Assembly (NCBI GenBank): GCA_024679535.1
Contig: JAIBDF010000005.1
Location: 1-52,057 of the forward strand
Source of the DNA: Chromatiales bacterium
Lineage (GTDB): Bacteria; Pseudomonadota; Gammaproteobacteria; Steroidobacterales; Woeseiaceae
Length of the DNA: 52,057 nt
Direction of reading: 5' to 3'
Below are positions 24,549-32,515 of the stretch, in pieces (within the stretch, counting starts at the first letter, position 1; each line of letters starts with the position of its first letter). The notes under the pieces were generated by a model, which was not told where the DNA came from, ran no database searches, and saw nothing but the letters and a program-made list of their open reading frames with translations. Position numbers and translations under genes: made by a program.

Positions 24549-24659
24549 TTAGGAGCGGACTACGCCCATCATGATGAAGCCAATGTAAAACGCCAGGGCA
24601 ACCGCCACGAAGATCAGGGTCGTGCGACGGATACGCTGCTTGCGCTCAAGCTCGTCCAT
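24549..24659 (-). CDS. 36-residue single-pass membrane peptide of the cox operon
   Basis: A short reading frame starting at the ATG at 24659 and ending TAA at 24549, fitting exactly between the coxA stop (24663) and ctaG start (24543). The peptide [20 protein letters not shown] continues into a hydrophobic helix and ends MMGVVRS. The basic N-terminus followed by one membrane helix gives an N-in topology. Similar tiny membrane peptides occur after coxA in other proteobacterial cox operons; a structural or assembly role is inferred. Spacing of 3 and 5 bp to its neighbours supports that it is a real coupled gene. Confidence 0.7.
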   Translation of the reverse strand: MDELERKQRIRRTTLIFVAVALAFYIGFIMMGVVRS

Positions 24660-24662
24660 GCC

Positions 24663-26273
24663 TTACTCGAAAGACTCGTTTGCGATACGCGCCTTAGGCG
24701 GGGTCGTAAACGTATGCCATGGTGCCGGTGACGGCACCGTCCATTCGAGGCCGTGAGAGCCTTCCCATACGCGATCCGTAGCCGTCTCGCCTTTCTTCGC
24801 GGTCAGGAGAACCCAGACGAAAATCAGCTGCGACAGCCCGAAGCCGATAGCGCCGACGCTGGCGATCGTATTGAAGTCCGTGAACTGCGTTGAGTAGTCC
24901 GGAATACGTCGCGGCATGCCGGCCAGACCCAGGAAGTGCATCGGGAAAAACGTGAGGTTGACGAAGATGGTGGATGTCCAGAAGTGCAGTTTGCCGATCT
25001 TCTCGTTGTACATGTGTCCCGTCCACTTCGGCAGCCAGTAGTAGGCGCCGGCCATGATGGCGAACACCGAACCCGGCACGAGCACATAGTGGAAGTGCGC
25101 GACAACAAAATAGGTGTCGTGGTACTGCACGTCGGCCGGCTGGATAGCGAGCATCAGACCGGAGAAGCCGCCGATGGTAAACAGGAAGACAAACGCGAGT
25201 GAGAACAGCATCGGCGTCTCAAAGGTCATCGACCCACGCCACATCGTCGCGATCCAGTTGAAGATCTTCACGCCCGTTGGGACGGCGATGAGCATGGTCG
25301 CGAACATAAAGAACAGCTGCCCCGTCAGCGGCATGCCGACAGTGAACATGTGGTGTGCCCAGACGATGAAGGACAGGAACGCAATGCACGAGGCGGCGTA
25401 AACCATCGAGTCGTGACCGAACAGCTTCTTGCGCGCGAACGTCGGAATGATTTCCGACACGACACCGAAGGCCGGCAGAATCATGATGTACACCTCGGGA
25501 TGCCCGAAGAACCAAAAAATGTGCTGGAACATGACGGGGTCACCACCGCCGGCCGCGAGGAAGAAGCTCGTGCCAAAGAACTGGTCGGTCAACAGCATCG
25601 TGACGGCGCCGGCCAGCACCGGCATTACCGCGATCAGCAGGTAGGCGGTGATGAGCCAGGTCCAGACAAACATCGGCATTTTGAGAAGCGTCATGTCCGG
25701 CGCCCGCATGTTGATGATGGTCACAATAACGTTGATGGCGCCCATGATTGAGCTCAGGCCCATCAGGTGCACCGAGAAGATCAGGAACGGAAAGGCGTCG
25801 CCGGTCTGCAGCACCAGAGGTGGATACATGGTCCAGCCACCGGCAGGTGCGCCACCAGGCATCAGCAGGGTCGAGAGCAGAATGCCGAACGCGATTGGCA
25901 GAATCCAGAATGACCAGTTGTTCATGCGCGGCAGCGCCATGTCGGGCGCGCCGATCATCAGCGGGATCATCCAGTTGGCGAGGCCGACAAAAGCCGGCAT
26001 TACCGCGCCGAAGACCATGATCAGAGCATGCATCGTCGTCATCGAGTTAAAGAACTCGGGGTGCACAAACTGCAGGCCGGGAACGGCGAGTTCCGAACGA
26101 ATGACCATTGCCATCGAGCCGCCGATAAAGAACATCAGCAGGCTGAAGATGAGGTACATCGTGCCGATGTCCTTGTGATTGGTCGAGAACAGCCAGCGCC
26201 CGATGCCCTTGGTTGGGCCGTGGTCGTGGTCGTCGTGGTCCGCGGCGTTGGTGTCTACGGTAGTAGCAGTCAT
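24663..26273 (-). CDS. coxA: Cytochrome c oxidase subunit I (aa3 type)
   Basis: 536 residues, twelve membrane helices. Family hallmarks: NHKDIGTMYL near 31, heme-a ligand His in 'TTMHALIMVFG', the CuB/cross-link motif WFFGHPEVYIMILPAFG near 258 with the A1-type Glu before the VYIMI turn, CuB histidines in 'VWAHHMFTVG', and the a/a3 ligands in 'YFVVAHFHYVLV'. D-channel residues (ANWMIPLMIGAPDMALPRMN) are intact. An N-terminal His/Asp-rich stretch (DHDDHDHG) is variable. Carries the O2-reducing heme-copper centre; located 24 bp after coxB. Confidence 0.98.
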   Translation of the reverse strand: MTATTVDTNAADHDDHDHGPTKGIGRWLFSTNHKDIGTMYLIFSLLMFFIGGSMAMVIRSELAVPGLQFVHPEFFNSMTTMHALIMVFGAVMPAFVGLANWMIPLMIGAPDMALPRMNNWSFWILPIAFGILLSTLLMPGGAPAGGWTMYPPLVLQTGDAFPFLIFSVHLMGLSSIMGAINVIVTIINMRAPDMTLLKMPMFVWTWLITAYLLIAVMPVLAGAVTMLLTDQFFGTSFFLAAGGGDPVMFQHIFWFFGHPEVYIMILPAFGVVSEIIPTFARKKLFGHDSMVYAASCIAFLSFIVWAHHMFTVGMPLTGQLFFMFATMLIAVPTGVKIFNWIATMWRGSMTFETPMLFSLAFVFLFTIGGFSGLMLAIQPADVQYHDTYFVVAHFHYVLVPGSVFAIMAGAYYWLPKWTGHMYNEKIGKLHFWTSTIFVNLTFFPMHFLGLAGMPRRIPDYSTQFTDFNTIASVGAIGFGLSQLIFVWVLLTAKKGETATDRVWEGSHGLEWTVPSPAPWHTFTTPPKARIANESFE

Positions 26274-26297
26274 ACCTTTAATACTCCGAAATAATGC

Positions 26298-27104
26298 TTA
26301 TTGCGCGCTGGCGAGATTGGCACCACCGTCTTTGCGGGTGTTGACCCAGGCCTTGAAGGCTTCGGGTTCAACGACTTCGACCACGATTGGCATGTAGCCA
26401 TGGTCTTTGCCACACAGCTCGGCGCACTGGCCGCGATAGGTGCCGACCTCATTTGCCTTGAACCAGGTCTCGTTAACGATGCCCGGAATAGCGTCCTTTT
26501 TGATCGCCAGCTCAGGTACCCACCATGAGTGAATGACGTCGTTGGATGTCATCAGCAGTCGAACTTTCGCGCCTTTGGGTACGACCAGCGCGTTATCAAC
26601 GTCAAGCAGGTAATTTTCAACACCGTTCACATCAACGCCTGACTGTCTGCGACGAGCATCAACGCTTTGACGCGCGAGGCTTGAATAGAACTCGACACCT
26701 TCGTCCTGGTATTTGTAGTGCCACTTCCACTGGTATGCGGTAATCACGATGGAAAGGTCGGGGTCGCGGGTGTCCTCAAGCTTGATCATCGTTTCCGCTG
26801 CTGGCACCGACATGAGCAGCAGAATGACAACCGGGATTGCGGTCCAGATCACCTCGGCAGTCGTGCTGTGCGAAAATGTCGCGGGCTCCGCGCCCTGCGA
26901 TTTACGGTGTTTGAAGAGCGAGATAATCATAACGCCGAAGACGACGACGCCGATGGCCACGCACCACCAGAAAACCATCATGTGAAGGTCGTAGGTCTCG
27001 GCGCTGAGGTCGGTAACGCCTTTGGGCATATTAAGCGCCCACTCGGCACTTGCCGTACTGGCCATTACCAGGCCCACCAGGCCCCAAAACGATTTTCGTA
27101 TCAT
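26298..27104 (-). CDS. coxB: Cytochrome c oxidase subunit II
   Basis: 268 residues from the ATG at 27104 (MIRKSFWGLVGLVMAS). A signal peptide ending ASA|EWA and two membrane helices (about 40-65 and 85-105) precede the cupredoxin domain. The CuA ligands are all present: H192 (IHSWWVP), C227, E229 and C231 (GQCAELCG), H235 and M238. There is no C-terminal cytochrome c domain, unlike the fused subunit II of Pseudomonas. A central insertion near 146-165 (ARRRQSGVDVNGVEN) is not typical of the core fold. First gene of the oxidase run; its promoter should lie in 27105-27336, where I saw no convincing -10/-35. Confidence 0.97.
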   Translation of the reverse strand: MIRKSFWGLVGLVMASTASAEWALNMPKGVTDLSAETYDLHMMVFWWCVAIGVVVFGVMIISLFKHRKSQGAEPATFSHSTTAEVIWTAIPVVILLLMSVPAAETMIKLEDTRDPDLSIVITAYQWKWHYKYQDEGVEFYSSLARQSVDARRRQSGVDVNGVENYLLDVDNALVVPKGAKVRLLMTSNDVIHSWWVPELAIKKDAIPGIVNETWFKANEVGTYRGQCAELCGKDHGYMPIVVEVVEPEAFKAWVNTRKDGGANLASAQ

Positions 27105-27336
27105 TAGTTGTCCACCCTGCAACCGCCGAAACGGTCGCAATCTGTCTAAATATTCCGGATGTTGACGAGTACTGGAACTGCCAGTGAGTGCTGGCCCGGT
27201 GACCCCGGGAACTCGTCGGTTGGCCGGTTTGCCGCCAAAGCCAGCAAATTAGCCCGGGAAGTGTACTTAAATCGCTGCGTCCATGCAATCCTTCTGATAT
27301 GAGTCGCGCCAAGATTAATGTTTATTTAACAACAGC

Positions 27337-28182
27337 TTAGCCGCGCAACGGAATGCGATTCGCATCAATTTTATAGTTCATGGGGTCGTTTCTGGGGCCG
27401 CCTCCCCAGCAATGCCCGTAAACGAGCTCGAGGTCGAGGACAATCTTGCCGTCCGCGCGCCCGGAGGCCAGCGCCTCGGTCATTGCCTGAAAGCGGCCCC
27501 TGCCGACCAGGCCGCGACTGCGTTCGGCGATGGCGTTGCGGGCGCCCGCCCGCGTCAGGTCGGCGAAGAGCCTGTCCGGTGTCTCGTAGGTGACCTGCAG
27601 GCGATCGACATCCAGCACAGGATCGCGGAGGCCGGCGCGCACCAGTCCGTCGCCGATATCATGCATATCCGGGAACGGATTGACGTGTGCCTGATCGTCA
27701 ATCCCAGCCCAGGCCCGTGCGAGCTCCCGAAGACTGTCGGGCCCCAATGTGGCGAAGGCAAACACACCGTCTTCTTTCAGGACGCGTGAAACCTGTTCGA
27801 AAACAGCCTGAGGATCGGGCGTCCAGGGCAACAGCTGGTTGGATACGACCATATCGAACGCCGCGTCGGCGAACGGTAGCCGTCCTGCATTGGCCTGCAC
27901 GAAGGTCGAGCGCGAAAACCATCGCCGGCGCTTGCGTGCCGCACCAAGCATGGCGCGACTGAGGTCGAGTGATACGAAGTGCGCCCGTTTGAAACGCTGG
28001 CGAAGCCTGCGCCCCGTTGCACCGGTTGCGGACCCCAGGTCGAGTATGGTTGCCGGTTGCAACAACAGCGGTTCGAGTCGTTCCAGCATCCCGTCGCGGG
28101 TGACGGCGTGGACGAAATCGGCGTCGTCAAAATCCGGCGCAGCGTGATCAAAACGCCGTTGAATGTCTCGCAGTCGCAGCAT
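27337..28182 (-). CDS. bioC: Malonyl-ACP O-methyltransferase BioC
   Basis: 281 residues, cytoplasmic SAM-dependent methyltransferase that methylates malonyl-ACP to start pimeloyl chain synthesis for biotin. Class I motif I reads ILDLGSATGATGRRLR at about 46-61; the post-motif segments 'VQANAGRLPFADAAFDMVVS' and 'SNQLLPWTPDPQAVF' fit. The C-terminal 'LDLELVYGHCWGGGP' is close to the BioC ending (ELVYGHAW type) and supports BioC over other UbiE-like enzymes. Other bio genes are not in the window. Divergent from comF, 82 bp between start codons, an arrangement like that near bio genes in Pseudomonas. Confidence 0.82.
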   Translation of the reverse strand: MLRLRDIQRRFDHAAPDFDDADFVHAVTRDGMLERLEPLLLQPATILDLGSATGATGRRLRQRFKRAHFVSLDLSRAMLGAARKRRRWFSRSTFVQANAGRLPFADAAFDMVVSNQLLPWTPDPQAVFEQVSRVLKEDGVFAFATLGPDSLRELARAWAGIDDQAHVNPFPDMHDIGDGLVRAGLRDPVLDVDRLQVTYETPDRLFADLTRAGARNAIAERSRGLVGRGRFQAMTEALASGRADGKIVLDLELVYGHCWGGGPRNDPMNYKIDANRIPLRG

Positions 28183-28264
28183 GGGCGAACCGTATCACGC
28201 TTTTTCCGTGTTTCGCGGCGAAAGGCGTATAGCCCGGAAAGTCTGCGTTGGTAACAATGATGTG

Positions 28265-28897
28265 ATGCTGCTGCGAGCTTTCGACAAAGCGGTCATGCCC
28301 CTGCGCTGCGTGTTTTGTGGGACGCAAACATCTGCGGGCGAACACTATATTTGCGTTGGGTGCGACGCCGACCTGCCGAGAGTCGAATCACCTCCACCTC
28401 CGGCAGCGTCACCCTGTGCGTACGAGATTGCACCGCTCGCTTATGAGTTTCCGGTCGATGCCGCAATCAAGGCGCTCAAATTTCGCAGAAAACTGTTTTA
28501 TGCACCGGCGCTGGCACAGATCCTTTGCGATGCCTGCTCGGCGTTGCCGTCTGATATCGACGCTGTCCTGCCAGTTCCTCTGCACTGGCGACGCCGGTGG
28601 TTTCGTGGCTTCAATCAGGCGCTCGAGATCGCAAGACCCGTGGCGCGTCATTTGGATGTACCGATCGTTACGAGCGTGGTGCGCAAACGGGCAACACGGT
28701 CGCAGTCGGGCTTGAGCGCGAGGCAGCGTGCCAGCAATCTGCGTGCGGGATTCGGCGTTCGCGGCACGCTTGAGAGTGAGCACCTCCTCATCGTTGATGA
28801 CGTGATTACAACCGGGGCTACGATCCATGAAATCGCCCGGGTGGTCAGGGGCGCGGGTGTGCTGAGGATCAGTGCTCTGGCCGCTGCCCGCGCCTGA
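28265..28897 (+). CDS. comF: ComF family phosphoribosyltransferase-like protein
   Basis: 210 residues from the ATG at 28265; an in-frame start at 28163 would overlap the divergent bioC gene. A four-cysteine zinc finger at C15, C18, C30 and C33 (CVFCG, ICVGCD) precedes a phosphoribosyltransferase domain: 'AIKALKFRRKLFYAPALA' near 62, 'PVPLHWRRRWFRGFNQALEI' near 100 and the PRPP loop LLIVDDVITTGAT near 177. ComF/GntX-type proteins are needed for DNA uptake during transformation in several bacteria, probably in the cytoplasm. Convergent with the dnr-like gene, 31 bp apart. Confidence 0.92.
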   Translation: MLLRAFDKAVMPLRCVFCGTQTSAGEHYICVGCDADLPRVESPPPPAASPCAYEIAPLAYEFPVDAAIKALKFRRKLFYAPALAQILCDACSALPSDIDAVLPVPLHWRRRWFRGFNQALEIARPVARHLDVPIVTSVVRKRATRSQSGLSARQRASNLRAGFGVRGTLESEHLLIVDDVITTGATIHEIARVVRGAGVLRISALAAARA

Positions 28898-28928
28898 TCA
28901 CCTGGATCCTTCAGCTCAGGTCGGACGG

Positions 28929-29612
28929 CTAGTCGTAGGGGCGGAGCCTCGCAAGGCTGTGCACGAAGATGAGTCGATCGTCGACGGTCATGATGCCGTC
29001 GTCGGACATGACGCGAAACAGCCGGGACAAGGTCTCTGGTGTGATCGACAGGCGTGACGCGATGATGTGCCTGGGAAGGTCGAGTCGTACGGTTGCCTCA
29101 TCGTCATCGCTCTCGACAATGTGATCGATCAGATAACTCGACAGACGGCTGCGGGCATTTTGTATGGTCAGCCGCTCGATTTCTCTCACGCGCGCATGCA
29201 GGTGCCGGGACACATCACTTAACAGGCGCATGCAGGCGTCCGGGTCATCGCAGAGCAGATCGAAGTAGCTCTGGTTCGGTATACGAAAAACGGTGCTGTT
29301 GCTCAGCGCCTCCGCCGAAACCGGATACTTGGTTTCACGCATAAAAAGGACGGCTTCGGCGAAGGTTCGATCGTGGCTGACGACCTCAACAACCTTCTTC
29401 TGGCCATCCGCGGAAATCAGGCTGAGTTCAATCTGCCCGGATTCGACCAGGTAGAAATTTTTGGCCTCGTCGCCGCGATGAAACAGGGTTGCACCCTTAT
29501 CGAACGTTTCCACGGCAATGCGGGTGATGAGCCCATCGAACACGCTTTCTTCCAGGCCGGAAAAAAGATAGTGGCGCCGAATCGTTTCACGCTGGTTCGT
29601 ATCCTGCTCCAT
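28929..29612 (-). CDS. dnr: DNR-like Crp/Fnr family transcriptional regulator
   Basis: 227 residues from the ATG at 29612, the length of Pseudomonas DNR; in-frame starts at 29651 and 29687 are possible, but the last would run over an FNR-type box. Residue-level resemblance to DNR is strong as I recall that sequence: LF motif at the start, 'FAEAVLFMRETKYPVSAEAL' near 85 and 'LSITPETLSRLFRVMSDDGI' near 188. The recognition helix carries ExxSR (E193...S196-R197), the FNR-type reader of TTGAY/RTCAA half-sites. The N-terminal cysteines that hold the FeS cluster of FNR are absent, so a heme/NO-sensing DNR mode is more likely. No denitrification genes are nearby. Confidence 0.75.
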   Translation of the reverse strand: MEQDTNQRETIRRHYLFSGLEESVFDGLITRIAVETFDKGATLFHRGDEAKNFYLVESGQIELSLISADGQKKVVEVVSHDRTFAEAVLFMRETKYPVSAEALSNSTVFRIPNQSYFDLLCDDPDACMRLLSDVSRHLHARVREIERLTIQNARSRLSSYLIDHIVESDDDEATVRLDLPRHIIASRLSITPETLSRLFRVMSDDGIMTVDDRLIFVHSLARLRPYD

Positions 29613-29686
29613 ACCGGGCAAGTCTAGCACTTCGATGCTCTGCTCGATCATGGCGCCACAGTCTAGTCGTGACAGCAAATAGTGCA

Positions 29687-29700
29687 TTGACCTGGGTCAA
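29687..29700. promoter_or_regulatory. FNR/DNR-type binding site upstream of the dnr-like gene
   Basis: Perfect palindrome TTGACCTGGGTCAA, i.e. TTGAC-N4-GTCAA, the FNR-family spacing with one base changed in each half-site from TTGAT-N4-ATCAA. Its centre lies about 82 bp upstream of the preferred ATG at 29612. Autoregulation is the simplest reading because the downstream gene encodes a regulator with the ExxSR recognition helix. Confidence 0.55.
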
Positions 29701-29732
29701 TGACCGGTTCCGCCCGACGGACGGCTCGCCGC

Positions 29733-31601
29733 TCAGCCCCAGGTCGTTAGCCCGATTACCCCAAACCACGCAAAGTAGGTCGCAACGATCAGGTGCAGGA
29801 AAGCACAGCCTGTCGAGTACCAGTAATTCACTCTGTTCATCGTGGCCCCGCGATCCCTGACGGCCACGTAGGCGCCGGTAGCCGCTGTTGCCCCAAACAG
29901 CAGAGTCGTCAGCATTATGCCGACGGATACCGCGTTTGGCTCGGCAAGCAGGACAAACGGGTCCGCTATGCCGAACGAAAACAGCGTGACGAACGCAATG
30001 ACGAACAGACCAGCAAGCAGCGGCCAGACACGAATCCAGATGCCAGGTCCAGGCGCGATGCTTCCGCGCCAGCGGCGAAAACCCCAAATCAACGCGTAGG
30101 GAACACAGGTCACGATAGCCAGACCCCACAACGCCGCGATGACGAGCTGGCCATAAATAAGTGCGGCCGGGGCCGGTTTCAAAACAGTCATCCCGTCATG
30201 AACTACCGGTCCGGCCAGTGGATCCACCACGCGGGACAAGGCTAGCGCCCCGGTCTCGACGTGCCGATAGAGGTCCGGGGATGCGGCGACGAATTTGACG
30301 GGTTCACCGCCAAACAGCGGCACCAGCATCAGGGTGTCGCCTGCAAAGAACAGCGTTCGAATATTGAATACGCGCTCGAGGAAATACGCGACCTGCTGGC
30401 GCGAGTTGATCGGGTAGTAGAGCCCGGCAATATCGCGATGCTCCGGAGCGACCGTTGGCGCGTCGAGGTCGTCCGCCCGGGTCAGCTCACGTGTCTCGAA
30501 ATCACGCACGAGGTCGGAGATCTGGTTGTAGGCTGCGCCGTTGCCAGAGTTGAGCATGATGACATGGCCCACACGCGCATCCGGCAGGTAGGAAAACTCC
30601 GTCAGCCCGCCATTCACGCCGCCGTTGTGTTCCCGATAAATCCAGCTCTTGTGACGCGACGAATAGTTGTGCAACCCGTAACCCGCTTCCTGACCTGCGA
30701 CCGCAGCGGTTGTGGACGACGGGGTTTCCATGCGATTCAAGGACTTTGCGGACACCAGCTGCACACCGTCGACGCTGCCGCGATTGACAAAAAAGCTCAC
30801 GAAGCGCGCCATGTCGACCGGCGATGCATTAATCGAGCCTGACGGACGCATGGAGATATGCCAGTAGTTCTGCGGTTCGCCGTTTGAGTACAGCGTGACA
30901 CCTCGCTCCTGTACCTCTTGCGACAGGCGGTATGTCGCCGTGCTCATTCCGAGGGTGTCGAAGAAATGTTGTTGAACGTAGTCCTCGAAGTCCTGACCAG
31001 TCAGTTTCGCAACGATATAGGCGGCTACAGGGGGCCCCGCGTTGCAGTAGGACATTCTCGAACCGGGTTTCCAGCGGGATGTGCGCGAGTGCGGGTGAAA
31101 GTCCAGGGCCTCTTTCAGGCTCACAGCCGACGGGTCGCTGTGCGCGTATTCCGGCAGGTGAATGTCATCCCAGCCTGTAGTGTGCTCGAGCAGGTGCACG
31201 ACTCTTACGGGGTCGCTGTCTGCCCAGGGGTTATCAAACTCAATTTCAGGTGCGAGGTCCGCCACCTTGTCATCGAGTGAGAGTACACCCCGCTCAACCA
31301 GCTGCAGGACAGAAAGTGCGACGAACATCTTCGAAGTTGAGCCGATACGAAACATCGTGTTCTGGTCGGCGTCGATGTCCCGCTCAACATCGGCCTTTCC
31401 CAGCGCATCGATCCAGACCGGACCGTTCTCACCGACCATCGCTATGCCCATGGCCGGAACCTGATGCTCTTCCATGAGATAGAGAATGGCGTCCCGCAGC
31501 TCCTCGAGTGTTGCGGGAGCGGCCGCTTCTTCATCGGCCCAAAGTGCCCCGCCAAGGAACAGGAAGGTCAGCCCCAGGGTCCTGCCGAGCCGCTTTGACA
31601 T
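29733..31601 (-). CDS. Serine beta-lactamase-fold hydrolase with C-terminal membrane domain
   Basis: 622 residues. Signal peptide at about 1-22, then a class C beta-lactamase/PBP4*-type domain at about 30-380: SxxK at S88-K91 (GSTSKMF), Tyr-x-Asn at Y185-N187 (SYCNAG) and a third motif HNGGVNGG near 330 in place of KTG/HSG. A middle segment at about 390-490 resembles the accessory domain of such hydrolases, and four membrane helices follow (about 497-520, 535-560, 568-590, 600-620). Likely acts on periplasmic peptides or esters (peptidase/esterase) rather than beta-lactams; substrate unknown. It starts 1 bp after ubiA and so is probably co-translated with it. Confidence 0.85.
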   Translation of the reverse strand: MSKRLGRTLGLTFLFLGGALWADEEAAAPATLEELRDAILYLMEEHQVPAMGIAMVGENGPVWIDALGKADVERDIDADQNTMFRIGSTSKMFVALSVLQLVERGVLSLDDKVADLAPEIEFDNPWADSDPVRVVHLLEHTTGWDDIHLPEYAHSDPSAVSLKEALDFHPHSRTSRWKPGSRMSYCNAGPPVAAYIVAKLTGQDFEDYVQQHFFDTLGMSTATYRLSQEVQERGVTLYSNGEPQNYWHISMRPSGSINASPVDMARFVSFFVNRGSVDGVQLVSAKSLNRMETPSSTTAAVAGQEAGYGLHNYSSRHKSWIYREHNGGVNGGLTEFSYLPDARVGHVIMLNSGNGAAYNQISDLVRDFETRELTRADDLDAPTVAPEHRDIAGLYYPINSRQQVAYFLERVFNIRTLFFAGDTLMLVPLFGGEPVKFVAASPDLYRHVETGALALSRVVDPLAGPVVHDGMTVLKPAPAALIYGQLVIAALWGLAIVTCVPYALIWGFRRWRGSIAPGPGIWIRVWPLLAGLFVIAFVTLFSFGIADPFVLLAEPNAVSVGIMLTTLLFGATAATGAYVAVRDRGATMNRVNYWYSTGCAFLHLIVATYFAWFGVIGLTTWG

Positions 31602-31602
31602 G

Positions 31603-32505
31603 TTATGCCGCCGGGTTGAACGTGTAGTGCAGAACGATCCCGATGAAGATGACCAGGCCGACCTGGTGGTTTTTCAAAAAGGCATCAAAGCAGCCAGCAG
31701 GCTGACGGTCACGTGCCAGCCAGAGGTGCCAGGCCATCATGCCAGCCGCAACAGCTACAGACAGGTAGTACCAGAAACCGAGTTCGGCCCGGAAGCCAAC
31801 GAAAACGAGCCCAAGCAACATGAGCAGTTGCAGACCCGCGATGACAAACAGGTCAACCTCGCCGAACAGAACGGCCGTTGATTTGACGCCAATCTTGCGG
31901 TCGTCTTCGCGATCGACCATGGCGTAAAACGTGTCGTAGATAACGGCCCAAACCAGCGCGACGCCAAACACCAGCCACGCAAGCTCGGGGGTCTCGCCGG
32001 TTTGTGCCGCGAACGCCATGGGAACGGCCCAGCCAAATGCCGCGCCCAGCACGAACTGCGGTATCGACAGGTAGCGCTTGATGAACGGATAGACGATCGT
32101 CAGCGCGGCGCCGACAATGGCGAGGACCTGCGCCTGCTTGTTCAGCATGGACGCCAGGCCAATCGCCATCAGTCCGAGCGCTGCGAACAGCGTGAGGGCT
32201 TCCAGCGGCGCGACGGCGCCGGTCGCCAGCGGTCGGGTGCGCGTACGTTCGACATACGGGTCGATCTTGCGATCGGCGAAATCGTTCAGGACGCAGCCGG
32301 CAGAGCGCATGACAATCACGCCAATCACGAACACAATGAACAGGCCCTGATCCGGCGTGCCCTCGCCTGCGAGCCACAGCGCCCAAAGTGTTGGCCACAA
32401 CAGCAGCCAGATACCAATAGGCTTGTCGACGCGCATGAGCTTGCCATAGTTGCGAAGCTGGCCGGCTATCTCCGGCGCGAAATCTGCGAGGGCGAACGTC
32501 TTCAT
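31603..32505 (-). CDS. ubiA: 4-hydroxybenzoate polyprenyltransferase
   Basis: 300 residues from the ATG at 32505 (MKTFALADFAPEIAGQL); upstream in-frame starts would overlap recG. Inner-membrane prenyltransferase that attaches the polyprenyl tail to 4-hydroxybenzoate in ubiquinone synthesis. First Asp-rich motif NDFADRKID at 74-82 followed by RTRTRPLATG, second motif YDTFYAMVDREDD near 190. 'MRVDKPIGIWLLLWPTLWAL' near 24 is characteristic of proteobacterial UbiA. Starts 10 bp after recG; chorismate lyase (ubiC), its usual partner, is not adjacent. Confidence 0.96.
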   Translation of the reverse strand: MKTFALADFAPEIAGQLRNYGKLMRVDKPIGIWLLLWPTLWALWLAGEGTPDQGLFIVFVIGVIVMRSAGCVLNDFADRKIDPYVERTRTRPLATGAVAPLEALTLFAALGLMAIGLASMLNKQAQVLAIVGAALTIVYPFIKRYLSIPQFVLGAAFGWAVPMAFAAQTGETPELAWLVFGVALVWAVIYDTFYAMVDREDDRKIGVKSTAVLFGEVDLFVIAGLQLLMLLGLVFVGFRAELGFWYYLSVAVAAGMMAWHLWLARDRQPAGCFDAFLKNHQVGLVIFIGIVLHYTFNPAA

Positions 32506-32515
32506 GTTCGCGATT

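Noticed and set aside
26298..27104. Subunit II with a fused cytochrome c domain (caa3 type).
   Set aside because: The frame ends shortly after the CuA site and has no CxxCH motif.
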